Positions 1-5,479 of a DNA stretch of 5,479 nt are shown here, in pieces. This DNA is from CAVZLD01 sp964522605 (GTDB taxonomy: Bacteria; Planctomycetota; Planctomycetia; Pirellulales; Pirellulaceae): assembly GCA_964522605.1 (NCBI GenBank), contig CAZFWV010000429.1, positions 1 to 5,479 of the forward strand. The letters are read 5' to 3'. Below the pieces are notes generated by a model. The model ran no database searches, was not told the DNA's origin, and saw only the letters and a program-made list of their open reading frames with translations. The number at the start of each line of letters is the position of its first letter. Within the stretch, counting starts at the first letter, position 1. The translations under genes were made by a program, and so were the position numbers.

Positions 1-18
1 AAGCCACGTTCTCACTCC

Positions 19-219
19 CCCTCTGCGCATCTGCGCTCTCTGCACTGCTAACGGTGAAAGTGTTGTTTTCTCGGCAAGAAATCGAGCGACCAACGGAAGC
101 GACCCTTACCCCGGTGCGGAAGCACCCCGTTGGGTTGCGGCCCTGCCGCTCTGCGTTTCTTGATTCTCTTGGATTTTGGTGAGAAAGAAACAACGCAGAG
201 AACCCAAAGGCGCAGAGGG
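19..219. repeat. Degenerate inverted repeat with CTCTGCG / CGCAGAG arms
   Basis: The arm at 19-43 matches the reverse complement of 195-219 at 21 of 25 positions without gaps. The left arm is a run of CTGC units starting at 23, 31 and 40, a period of 8-9 bases. The right arm has GCAG at 195 and 212, which is 17 bases or two periods apart, with a decayed middle unit. A further CTCTGCGTTTCTT at 149-161 can pair with 185-200 (AAGAAA, a three-base bulge, then CGCAGAG), giving a tighter hairpin with a loop at 162-184. Repeats of CGCAGAG type are, from memory, common between genes in planctomycetes and some other bacteria; family membership is therefore inference. It may be an old dispersed element or a processed 3' end of the neighbouring transcript. 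Confidence 0.6.
53..86 (+). repeat. Dispersed 34-base repeat, copy 1
   Basis: This stretch aligns without gaps to 1891-1924, with 27 of 34 bases identical. The best-kept core is CTCGsCAAGAAATCG (s = G or C) at 70-84 and 1908-1922. The match extends a little upstream through TGCTA (46-50 and 1884-1888). The copy lies inside the inverted repeat at 19-219. It could be a small non-coding element or the remnant of a duplicated sequence. Read from the GTG at 54 it encodes a short SRQEI-containing peptide, as does copy 2, but the substitutions do not clearly favour coding. Confidence 0.45.
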
Positions 220-239
220 CCGCGGAGTAGATGGAATTG

Positions 240-1721
240 TTACTTGTTGTTGCTGCGTGATGCAACCTCTTGTTTTTCGATGGGCATCGGCAGGAATTCG
301 CGTAATCGCTCGCCCGTGAGGGCATCGTGAAGGTACACGACCCCGCTGAAGCCTCCGCTGACGATCTGTTTTCCGTCGGGACTGAAGTCGACGGTGTAGA
401 TCGCCGAGTTCAGGTCCTGCATTTCCAGAATCTTCTCACCGCTCTCGGTGTCAAACACGTAAATGAAACCCTGGCCATCGAGGCTGCTTCCCGCGACGAT
501 CTGTTTCCCATCCGACCGAAATCTGACGTCGAAGATTCGCCCCGGCATTTCTGGGAACTTTCGAATCAGATTGAAATCATCGCCGATTTTTCGATCCTGT
601 TCGCGCAGCATCCGGTAAATCTTTGGCGTACCGTCAGCGCCGCCAATCAATAGCTGGTCTTCCGTCGGATGGCGATCGACGGCGTGCAGCCCGCCCTTCA
701 GCGCTCCCGGCGTGATACTCGTAATGTTATCGATAAACCGTTCGGTCGCCACTTCGATCAGCTTCATCGAACGATCACGGCTGATCGAGACGATGTAGTT
801 CGATTCCTTTGAGAATACGGTGTCGAGCACCCAATCGTTGTGGGCCCCGTTAAACAACACTTGTCGGCCGGTCGCCGCATCAATCGCACGTACTGAGTTG
901 TCTGGACAGCCGAAGGCGACCAGCTGTCCATCCGGCGACCAACTGGCTCCGTAGCAGGTGTCGTAGCTCACGGCATTGGAAAACTTCAGTGTGCGGGACG
1001 ACAGGTCCCAGACTTGAACCTCTCCTAAACGACCGGGGGAACCACCGGCGACCGCCAGCGACTGTCCATCGGGAGAAAACGCCACGGACTCGATTCGCTC
1101 CGAAATCCCAATCAGACGGCCTGACAGCGAAGGTTGGCTCGCCAGGATCTGCACCACGTCATGGAGCAACACCTCGTGATATCCACTGATGGCTAATCGC
1201 TTTCCATCCGGGGAAAATCGCACGGTTGTGACGACGGGTGGCGCAGAGTATTGGGGCGGATGCTCCGCGTCGTATTTCACCCGAGCGGAAGCCGGAGTGT
1301 CGTCGACTGCGCCCTGCGAAATCCAAAGTCGGATGATCTCGAGTTCCGACGGGGACAGCGGAGGCTGGTCTTGGGGCATTTCCGCCTCGCCCTCTTCAGG
1401 AGTCACCAGTTGGATCAGGTAGCTGTTGTCGGGTTGACCGGCGACTATCACCGGTTCCCCACTGTCCCCTGCCTCCTGAATCGACTGCCAGGACGTCATC
1501 ACGTAGCCGCCACTCGCCTTCGCCGCCTGGTGACAACCTTGACAATGAGCCTGGAAAATTGGACGTACCTGTTGCCAGTAGCTGATCGGTGACTCGAGAG
1601 CCTCATCCGGCGCCGGCTCCCCCGCAATGATGGCCGTCGACGCCGTCAGCCAAAGGCCAAGTAGCAGCACCAGCGAGCCGGAGTGGTGCAATGGACTGGG
1701 GTAGGAGAGCGTTTTGATCAT
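240..1721 (-). CDS. Exported mono-haem c-type cytochrome with a seven-repeat WD40 propeller
   Basis: The product has 493 residues when started at the ATG at 1721. Residues 15-33 form a hydrophobic signal segment, with likely cleavage at IIA|GEP (33/34), so it should act in the periplasm or at the cell surface. A haem-c site, CQGCH, lies at residues 60-64 (1530-1544). It is followed by EMPQDQPPLSP and a WISQGA end; Met115 is the likely distal haem ligand. This layout is that of the planctomycete-type cytochrome domain (PSCyt1 / cytochrome C type). From about residue 162 on there are seven WD40-like repeats, several with the FSPDG turn: about 162-190, 211-239, 257-282, 297-325, 344-370, 396-425 and 441-467. 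That is enough for one complete propeller. No catalytic domain is seen, so the exact role is unknown; electron transfer or scaffolding is inference. An in-frame GTG at 1739 would add six residues, but the ribosome-binding site and the likely promoter favour the ATG. It is divergent from the metalloprotease gene, with no sign of an operon. Confidence 0.93.
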   Translation of the reverse strand: MIKTLSYPSPLHHSGSLVLLLGLWLTASTAIIAGEPAPDEALESPISYWQQVRPIFQAHCQGCHQAAKASGGYVMTSWQSIQEAGDSGEPVIVAGQPDNSYLIQLVTPEEGEAEMPQDQPPLSPSELEIIRLWISQGAVDDTPASARVKYDAEHPPQYSAPPVVTTVRFSPDGKRLAISGYHEVLLHDVVQILASQPSLSGRLIGISERIESVAFSPDGQSLAVAGGSPGRLGEVQVWDLSSRTLKFSNAVSYDTCYGASWSPDGQLVAFGCPDNSVRAIDAATGRQVLFNGAHNDWVLDTVFSKESNYIVSISRDRSMKLIEVATERFIDNITSITPGALKGGLHAVDRHPTEDQLLIGGADGTPKIYRMLREQDRKIGDDFNLIRKFPEMPGRIFDVRFRSDGKQIVAGSSLDGQGFIYVFDTESGEKILEMQDLNSAIYTVDFSPDGKQIVSGGFSGVVYLHDALTGERLREFLPMPIEKQEVASRSNNK

Positions 1722-1727
1722 TGGGAT

Positions 1728-1733
1728 TTCCTT
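1728..1733 (-). promoter_or_regulatory. Ribosome-binding site deciding the ATG start at 1721
   Basis: Read on the minus strand the bases are AAGGAA, six bases before the ATG at 1721, which is ideal for a Shine-Dalgarno site. It lies inside the six extra codons implied by the GTG at 1739. I see no comparable purine-rich site upstream of that GTG. This supports the shorter protein. Confidence 0.65.
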
Positions 1734-1744
1734 AGGCACCCACG

Positions 1745-1750
1745 ACTATA
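1745..1750 (-). promoter_or_regulatory. Possible -10 box of the WD40/cytochrome gene
   Basis: The minus strand reads TATAGT here, one mismatch from TATAAT. Transcription would begin near 1738, giving a leader of about 17 bases that contains the ribosome-binding site and excludes the upstream GTG as a start. No good -35 box sits at the usual 16-18 base distance, so the call rests on one hexamer and its position. Confidence 0.3.
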
Positions 1751-1890
1751 CACGATCGGACGGGCTCAGCCACTCTCCAAGGCGGTCGTTGACCGGCTGA
1801 AGCAAAAGGGCTGATTGCTCACTAGGATGAGCCGGTCCGCTGCATCGGCACCGATCGACCCCCATTCAGCGGGTGTCTCGACCTGCTACG

Positions 1891-1924
1891 GGTGAAAAAG
1901 TCGCTCTCTCGCCAAGAAATCGCG
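1891..1924 (+). repeat. Dispersed 34-base repeat, copy 2
   Basis: This is the partner of 53-86, in the same orientation, with 27 of 34 bases identical and no gaps. The shared core CTCGsCAAGAAATCG is at 1908-1922. It lies about 20 bases before the palindromic element at 1945-2036, just as copy 1 sits within a different inverted element. A GTG at 1892 opens a 149-codon frame through the spacer, but that frame looks non-coding beyond the repeat. Confidence 0.45.
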
Positions 1925-1944
1925 TTCGGGTTGGACGTTGCGAG

Positions 1945-2036
1945 GAGAAGGGACCACGGATTCGACGGAGGGGACGGGTTGGCACGGACCGATCCGCGGA
2001 ATTCCGTTCGATCCGTCGGATCCGCGGTTCCTCTTC
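1945..2036. repeat. Imperfect palindrome of ACGGA / ATCCG units, element A
   Basis: The element is symmetric about 1990.5. The outer arms 1945-1969 and 2012-2036 are complementary at 20 of 25 positions, and three of the mismatches would be G-U pairs in RNA. The left arm carries ACGGA or ACGGG at 1956, 1965, 1974 and 1984. The right arm carries ATCCG or TTCCG at 1992, 2002, 2011 and 2020. The spacing 9-9-10 on the left is mirrored as 10-9-9 on the right, and all four CGG/CCG pairs fall on the same symmetry axis. A transcript could fold into a long, interrupted hairpin. It resembles the ACGGAT/ATCCGT intergenic repeats I recall from planctomycetes; that family link is inference. Confidence 0.65.
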
Positions 2037-2043
2037 TCGATCT

Positions 2044-2075
2044 TTGGTTCCGCTCGACTTGTGCGGAACAACCAA
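2044..2075. repeat. Short perfect-stem hairpin
   Basis: GTTCCGC at 2047-2053 pairs perfectly with GCGGAAC at 2063-2069 around a nine-base loop. In an alternative fold, TTGG 2044-2047 pairs with CCAA 2072-2075 after a three-base bulge. It lies directly after element A. No T-run follows on either strand, so it is not called a terminator. Confidence 0.4.
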
Positions 2076-2190
2076 GCCGATTGCCCCGCGCGCCGCGAAC
2101 GCTAAGATGCTCCAGGATCGGCGCATCCCCAAAAGGGAAAGCCACTGGTTTTGCACCGGTTGGATTCGCGAGCACGGTCGGTTTGGGAGG

Positions 2191-2277
2191 CGGATCAGGC
2201 GGAAGTCACGGATTGTGCGAAAGGTTCGGATTGCTACCGAAACCGTCCGTCAAGATCCGCTACGTCCGTCGCGTCGG
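2191..2277. repeat. Imperfect palindrome of CGGA / TCCG units, element B
   Basis: The left arm has CGGA at 2191, 2200, 2209 and 2227 plus a decayed unit (CGAA) at 2218, an exact nine-base period. The right arm has CCG units ending at 2239, 2249, 2259 and 2268 and a decayed one at 2277. The inner hairpin is TTCGG 2225-2229 with CCGAA 2237-2241 around a seven-base loop. CGGA 2200-2203 pairs with TCCG 2265-2268, and CGGAT 2209-2213 with ATCCG 2255-2259. The architecture matches element A, but the copy is more worn. It lies about 150 bases upstream of the protease start. Confidence 0.55.
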
Positions 2278-2375
2278 TGGTTTCTCCGTCGACAAAAGGA
2301 CGGACCTTCAGCAAAGCGACGATCGTCTGCCGAGAACGTAGACTTCTGCAGGGTGATGATGGTGTTGTTCTGACG

Positions 2376-2399
2376 GGGACCGGAGCGCCGGTGTGTCCC
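2376..2399 (+). promoter_or_regulatory. Small GC-rich hairpin in the presumed protease leader
   Basis: GGGAC at 2376-2380 can pair with GTCCC at 2395-2399, continued inside by CGG 2381-2383 with CCG 2388-2390 around an AGCG loop and with a four-base bulge. An alternative is ACCGG 2379-2383 with CCGGT 2388-2392. It ends about 18 bases before the ribosome-binding site. Whether it is transcribed or regulates anything is unknown. Confidence 0.25.
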
Positions 2400-2416
2400 G
2401 ATTATTCCTGATGACT

Positions 2417-2424
2417 GGGAAGGG
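2417..2424 (+). promoter_or_regulatory. Ribosome-binding site of the metalloprotease
   Basis: GGGAAGGG lies six bases before the ATG at 2431, a strong Shine-Dalgarno site at good spacing. It favours 2431 over the in-frame ATG at 2476, which would also remove the arginines at residues 11 and 13 from the start of the signal peptide. Confidence 0.65.
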
Positions 2425-2430
2425 TGTCGA

Positions 2431-5379
2431 ATGTCCACAGATTGCTTGGTTGCTTCGAGTCGGTTCCGTCTGTTGATGAACCTGGGTGTCGTGGTGGCGC
2501 TGTTCGTAGGTGCGATCACGGTAACGCGTCCGATCTTGGCTCAGGAGCCGACAGAGGCGGACCAAGACGAAGGTGCGTCGAGTGCGAGTGATTCGGCTTC
2601 AACGAAAAGCAAATTCGCGGACTTCGCCGCAACAATCAAGGGTGCCCAGCGATATGAGGGCCTGTTCACGCTCTACCACAAGAACGAGCATCTGTATGCT
2701 GAGATCAAGCCGGATCAGTACAACAAAATGCTGCTCGCTCCCATGGCGATTGCCCGAGGGATGGCCTCGGCGGGTACACCGCTGAATTTTGGCGATGAGT
2801 GGGTCCTGGTCTTTCGTCGTGTGGGCGATTCGATACAACTCGTACGCAAGAACGTGCACTACGAGGCACCGGAAGGCTCACCTCTAGAAAAGGCAGTGCA
2901 ACAAAACTTCACCGATTCGGTGCTGATGGCACTTCCCATCGTCAGCATCAATCCGGGAAATCAGGCGGCCGTTGTTGACTTCTCGAATATCTTCTTCACG
3001 AATTTTGCGAATTTGCCCTTGGGTGGACTGGATCGCAGCCGGACATCGTGGCACAAGATCAAGGCCTTTCCCAACAATGTCGAATTGCAGGTCGAAGCCA
3101 CGTTCACGGGTGGCGGAAGCGTCTCGGCTCTTGGGGTCGGCGACGACGGTGTGATCGATCCGCGCGGCGTCACATTGATCCTGCATTACAGCTTGGCGGT
3201 GCGCCCGGACTCGGGGTACAAACCCCGGTTTGCCGATCAACGCGTGGGACATTTTATTAGTGCGACTCAGGACTTTGGAACGGATCAACCAGACACGACC
3301 TTTGTGCGTCGCATCAACCGCTGGCATCTGGAGAAGGCCGACCCATCCGCGTCACTTTCCCCGCCGAAAGAGCAGTTGATCTGGTGGGTCGAGGACACGG
3401 TCCCGCACGAGTATCGTCCGTTCGTCGAAGAGGGGATTCTGGAGTGGAACAAGGCGTTTCAGAAAATCGGTTTTCGTAACGCGATCGGTGTTCGTTGGCA
3501 GAACGATCGAGATGAATTTGATCCGGAGGATATCAACTACTGCACGTTCCGTTGGATTACAACACCCTACACGTTCGCGATGTCGGGTTTGCGAGCTGAC
3601 CCGATCACGGGGGAAATGATCGACGGCGACGTGATTTTTGACGCCAGTTGGATCCGCGCCTGGAAGGAAGAATATGCGTTGCTGGTAGGAAAACCGATGC
3701 CCAGTGACCAGGCCGGGACCGTTTCCGTTCTCGGGGTCGGTGAGATCATCAGCCCGATGATGGCCGTCAAGCATGGATACGGTTTGCCGTTTCATGTTCC
3801 AGGTCTCCGGTCGGCCGGACAATCTCCGACAGGTCAGGAGTTGGCGATCGTGCCGTCGACGCACGGGCCGTTGCACACAAGCTTGATGTCGCGTCTGACC
3901 GAAGGACGCTTCACGGCTTGCCAATGTGCTGTGGCCAAGCGACATGAGTACCGTCTGGCGATGATTGCCATGGCGACCGAAGAGTCCGATGACGAGGAAG
4001 CGAAGAACGGCGATGAAAGCGCCGATGAGAAAACGGAAGAGAAGTCCAAGGAGACGGAAGTCACGAAGCTGCCCGATGAGTTGATTGGCCAGGCGATTAA
4101 AGAAGTCGTGATGCACGAAGTCGGGCACTCGCTCGGCCTGCGCCATAACTTCAAGGCCAGTGCGATGCTGACGCTCGAGCAGATCAACGATCCATCGATT
4201 ACTCGGGAAAAGGGAATGGTTGGCAGTGTGATGGATTACAATCCACTGAACATCTCTCGACAGGGCCAGAAACAGGGCGACTATGCCACGACGACGCTCG
4301 GTCCCTACGATTACTGGGCGATTGAATACGCCTATAAGCCCATTGATGGGGATGAAGCTGAGGAATTGAAGAAGATCGCCGCGCGGTCTCCGGAGCCCGA
4401 ACTTCTGTATGCCACCGATGAGGATCTCTATCTCAGCAACGACCCGCTGGTCAATGCGTTCGACTTAGGTCAGGATCCGCTCGCTTACGCTCGCGATCGG
4501 TTGGTGTTGGCGTCCGAACTCTTGCAGAATCTGGATCAAAAGGTGGTGAGAGACGGTGAGTCGTGGGCCCGACTCAGAACCGCCTTTTCGGTGCTGCTCG
4601 GCCAATTCGGGAACTCGGCCTACCTGGCCTCCGCATTCATCGGTGGGCAACATGTTTCCCGGGACGTCAAGGGCGGTGAAGATAGTCATGATCCGATCAC
4701 GCCCGTGTCCGGCGATCAGCAGCGCGGAGCACTTGAATTCCTGACCAAAGAGATTCTCGGAGATCAGGCGTTTGTCTTTTCACCCCAGCTTCTCCGACGC
4801 CTCGGTAGCGAACACTGGTATCACTGGGGCAGCCAGTCGATGTTGATGGCTAACGGTTCGGACTACAACATCTTCGATCGAATCCTGGCGATCCAATCGA
4901 TCGTGCTGGACCATTGCTTCGACGCATCCGTCCTTCGGCGACTGCAGAACCAGCAGTTGCTGGTCGAATCGTCCGATCAGGCCCTGTCGATTGCTGAAGT
5001 GTTCTCGGCACTGACCGATTGCGTCTGGTCGGAATTGGAGACGGAGCCAAGTGGGGATGCGGAGTTGAGCTGTTCAACGATTCGACGCAACCTGCAGCGA
5101 TCTCATTTGCAGCGGCTCTGTCGAATCGTGATTGGAGATCGAGCGAATTCCTACAGCAGTCTTGCCGGTTACATCGTGCTCTACGGCGGAGACTCGAGCT
5201 TTCCGGCGGATGCCCGCAGCCTGGCTCGCGTCCATCTAACGGGGCTGGATCGGCAACTGTCTGGCGTGTTGGATAATCCCGAGCGGAAGATCGACGCGAC
5301 AACGCGCGCCCATTTCGAGGAAAGTCGAAACTTAATCCGGAAAGTACTGGCCGCCGAAATCGAAACGGGACGGATCTGA
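2431..5379 (+). CDS. Exported zinc metalloprotease, DUF5117/DUF4953 type
   Basis: The product has 982 residues and is probably a secreted or periplasmic metallopeptidase; its substrate is unknown. A signal peptide is visible: arginines at 11 and 13, a hydrophobic stretch at about 17-32, and likely cleavage at ILA|QEP (37/38). A Ser/Asp/Glu-rich linker follows (about 39-60). Residues about 62-110 resemble the small DUF5118 domain and about 115-300 DUF5117. The stretch from 'PPKEQLIWWVEDTVP' to 'EWNKAFQKIGFRNAI' (311-352) is typical of the family. The zinc site is HEVGHSLGLRH at 562-572 (4114-4146): His562, His566 and His572 are ligands and Glu563 is the general base. The Met-turn is SVMDY with Met601 (4231). 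This is the metzincin-like pattern of the DUF4953 domain, followed by 'GPYDYWAIEYAY'. Residues 516-546 form an acidic Glu/Asp/Lys-rich insert just before the zinc helix. The C-terminal part (about 750-982) looks helical and leucine-rich. All catalytic residues are present and the frame is intact. Domain names come from recalled motifs, not a search. Confidence 0.93.
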   Translation: MSTDCLVASSRFRLLMNLGVVVALFVGAITVTRPILAQEPTEADQDEGASSASDSASTKSKFADFAATIKGAQRYEGLFTLYHKNEHLYAEIKPDQYNKMLLAPMAIARGMASAGTPLNFGDEWVLVFRRVGDSIQLVRKNVHYEAPEGSPLEKAVQQNFTDSVLMALPIVSINPGNQAAVVDFSNIFFTNFANLPLGGLDRSRTSWHKIKAFPNNVELQVEATFTGGGSVSALGVGDDGVIDPRGVTLILHYSLAVRPDSGYKPRFADQRVGHFISATQDFGTDQPDTTFVRRINRWHLEKADPSASLSPPKEQLIWWVEDTVPHEYRPFVEEGILEWNKAFQKIGFRNAIGVRWQNDRDEFDPEDINYCTFRWITTPYTFAMSGLRADPITGEMIDGDVIFDASWIRAWKEEYALLVGKPMPSDQAGTVSVLGVGEIISPMMAVKHGYGLPFHVPGLRSAGQSPTGQELAIVPSTHGPLHTSLMSRLTEGRFTACQCAVAKRHEYRLAMIAMATEESDDEEAKNGDESADEKTEEKSKETEVTKLPDELIGQAIKEVVMHEVGHSLGLRHNFKASAMLTLEQINDPSITREKGMVGSVMDYNPLNISRQGQKQGDYATTTLGPYDYWAIEYAYKPIDGDEAEELKKIAARSPEPELLYATDEDLYLSNDPLVNAFDLGQDPLAYARDRLVLASELLQNLDQKVVRDGESWARLRTAFSVLLGQFGNSAYLASAFIGGQHVSRDVKGGEDSHDPITPVSGDQQRGALEFLTKEILGDQAFVFSPQLLRRLGSEHWYHWGSQSMLMANGSDYNIFDRILAIQSIVLDHCFDASVLRRLQNQQLLVESSDQALSIAEVFSALTDCVWSELETEPSGDAELSCSTIRRNLQRSHLQRLCRIVIGDRANSYSSLAGYIVLYGGDSSFPADARSLARVHLTGLDRQLSGVLDNPERKIDATTRAHFEESRNLIRKVLAAEIETGRI

Positions 5380-5392
5380 TTCGAACGGTCTC

Positions 5393-5464
5393 GCCACCCC
5401 ACGCTCAGCATCGCGGGCAGTTGTCTAGAGCGCATTTCAAAACCCGTCTTTCTCGAGGGGTGGC
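5393..5464. repeat. Weak inverted repeat after the metalloprotease
   Basis: GCCACCCC at 5393-5400 is the exact reverse complement of GGGGTGGC at 5457-5464, 14 bases past the stop codon. The 56-base loop is long and no T-run follows, so it is a poor intrinsic terminator. A shorter alternative pairs ACCC 5442-5445 with GGGT 5458-5461. The window ends at 5479 in GCAGAGCGCA, reminiscent of the CGCAGAG units near the left edge, but too little is visible to call another copy. Confidence 0.25.
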
Positions 5465-5479
5465 TGGTGGCAGAGCGCA

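Larger units (their letters stand above)
1..239. other. Non-coding spacer downstream of the WD40/cytochrome gene
   Basis: No convincing gene is visible here. The only sizeable open frame crosses into the antisense of the neighbouring gene and looks like composition noise. The stretch holds an inverted repeat of CTCTGCG/CGCAGAG units (arms 19-43 and 195-219), a tighter hairpin inside it (149-161 with 185-200), one copy of a 34-base sequence repeated at 1891-1924, and a small hairpin. That small hairpin has GGTGC at 113-117 pairing with GCACC at 122-126 around a GGAA loop, optionally extended by ACCC 108-111 with GGGT 132-135. The minus-strand gene ends at 240, so these structures fall in its 3' untranslated region. 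No T-run follows any stem on the minus strand, so a classical intrinsic terminator cannot be claimed. Confidence 0.6.
1722..2430. other. Long divergent spacer, repeat-rich, no convincing gene
   Basis: This 709-base gap separates two divergently transcribed genes. Several open frames cross it on both strands, but they overlap one another heavily. Their products are arginine- and serine-rich with no domain, signal peptide or convincing ribosome-binding site, as expected of GC-rich non-coding DNA. What can be supported is structural: a repeat copy at 1891-1924, palindromic elements at 1945-2036 and 2191-2277, a hairpin at 2044-2075 and a small leader hairpin at 2376-2399. The stretches 1751-1890 and 2076-2190 show nothing I can name. 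A promoter for the protease must lie here, but I could not pick out a good -35/-10 pair. Confidence 0.6.

Noticed and set aside
327..653. 108-codon plus-strand open frame opposite the WD40 gene
   Set aside because: It is fully antisense to WD40 repeats in an intact gene and has no supporting motif or ribosome-binding site.
1789..1828. Possible plus-strand promoter, TTGACC at 1789 with TAGGAT at 1823
   Set aside because: The spacer is 28 bases, far from the usual 16-18, and the site is about 600 bases from the protease start.
1956..2024. CRISPR-like regular spacing of short repeats
   Set aside because: The units are only about five bases with 9-10-base spacing and switch to their complement at the centre. 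CRISPR repeats are longer, directly repeated and separated by unique spacers of about 30 bases.
1873..2373. 166-codon plus-strand open frame in the divergent spacer
   Set aside because: The product is extremely arginine-rich, has no domain or signal, and runs through both palindromic elements. It overlaps other equally long frames, including 1892-2341 (plus) and 1822-2175 (minus), so none stands out as real.
3352..4146. 264-codon minus-strand open frame inside the metalloprotease gene
   Set aside because: It is antisense to the conserved catalytic region, including the zinc motif, and its product shows no recognisable domain. It is best explained by codon bias of the real gene.
5393..5464. 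Intrinsic terminator for the metalloprotease
   Set aside because: The stem is perfect for eight bases, but the loop is 56 bases and no T-run follows on the plus strand, so it is listed only as a weak inverted repeat.

Overview
The window most likely comes from a planctomycete, probably a Pirellulaceae/Rhodopirellula-like marine lineage. Two things suggest this: a mono-haem, planctomycete-style cytochrome domain fused to a WD40 propeller, and a secreted DUF5117/DUF4953-type zinc metalloprotease. The DNA is moderately GC-rich, and the long spacers are full of degenerate palindromic repeats. The assignment rests on gene content only; there is no rRNA or other marker gene.

Layout. Positions 1-239 are non-coding and hold a degenerate inverted repeat built on CTCTGCG/CGCAGAG units. 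Positions 240-1721 (minus strand) encode an exported protein with a signal peptide, one CxxCH haem site and seven WD40-like repeats. Positions 1722-2430 are a 709-base spacer between the two divergent genes. I see no believable gene in it, but it holds two imperfect palindromes built from CGGA/TCCG units at a 9-10-base period, a smaller hairpin, and a second copy of a 34-base sequence also found at 53-86. Positions 2431-5379 (plus strand) encode a 982-residue exported zinc metalloprotease with the motif HEVGHSLGLRH and an SVMDY Met-turn. Positions 5380-5479 are a non-coding tail with a weak inverted repeat.

How the genes relate. Both products appear to be exported, and they are transcribed away from each other. 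Nothing in the sequence shows that they work together: one looks like a redox or scaffold protein and the other a protease. The wide, repeat-filled spacer suggests separate promoters rather than one compact shared control region. A plausible -10 box and a clear ribosome-binding site support an ATG start at 1721 for the minus-strand gene. A strong ribosome-binding site supports the start at 2431 for the protease.

I did not find a clearly new multi-gene system. The most distinctive signal is the set of short-period palindromic repeats in the spacers, which share one architecture although their unit sequences differ. The acidic low-complexity insert just before the protease's zinc-binding helix is also worth a look.
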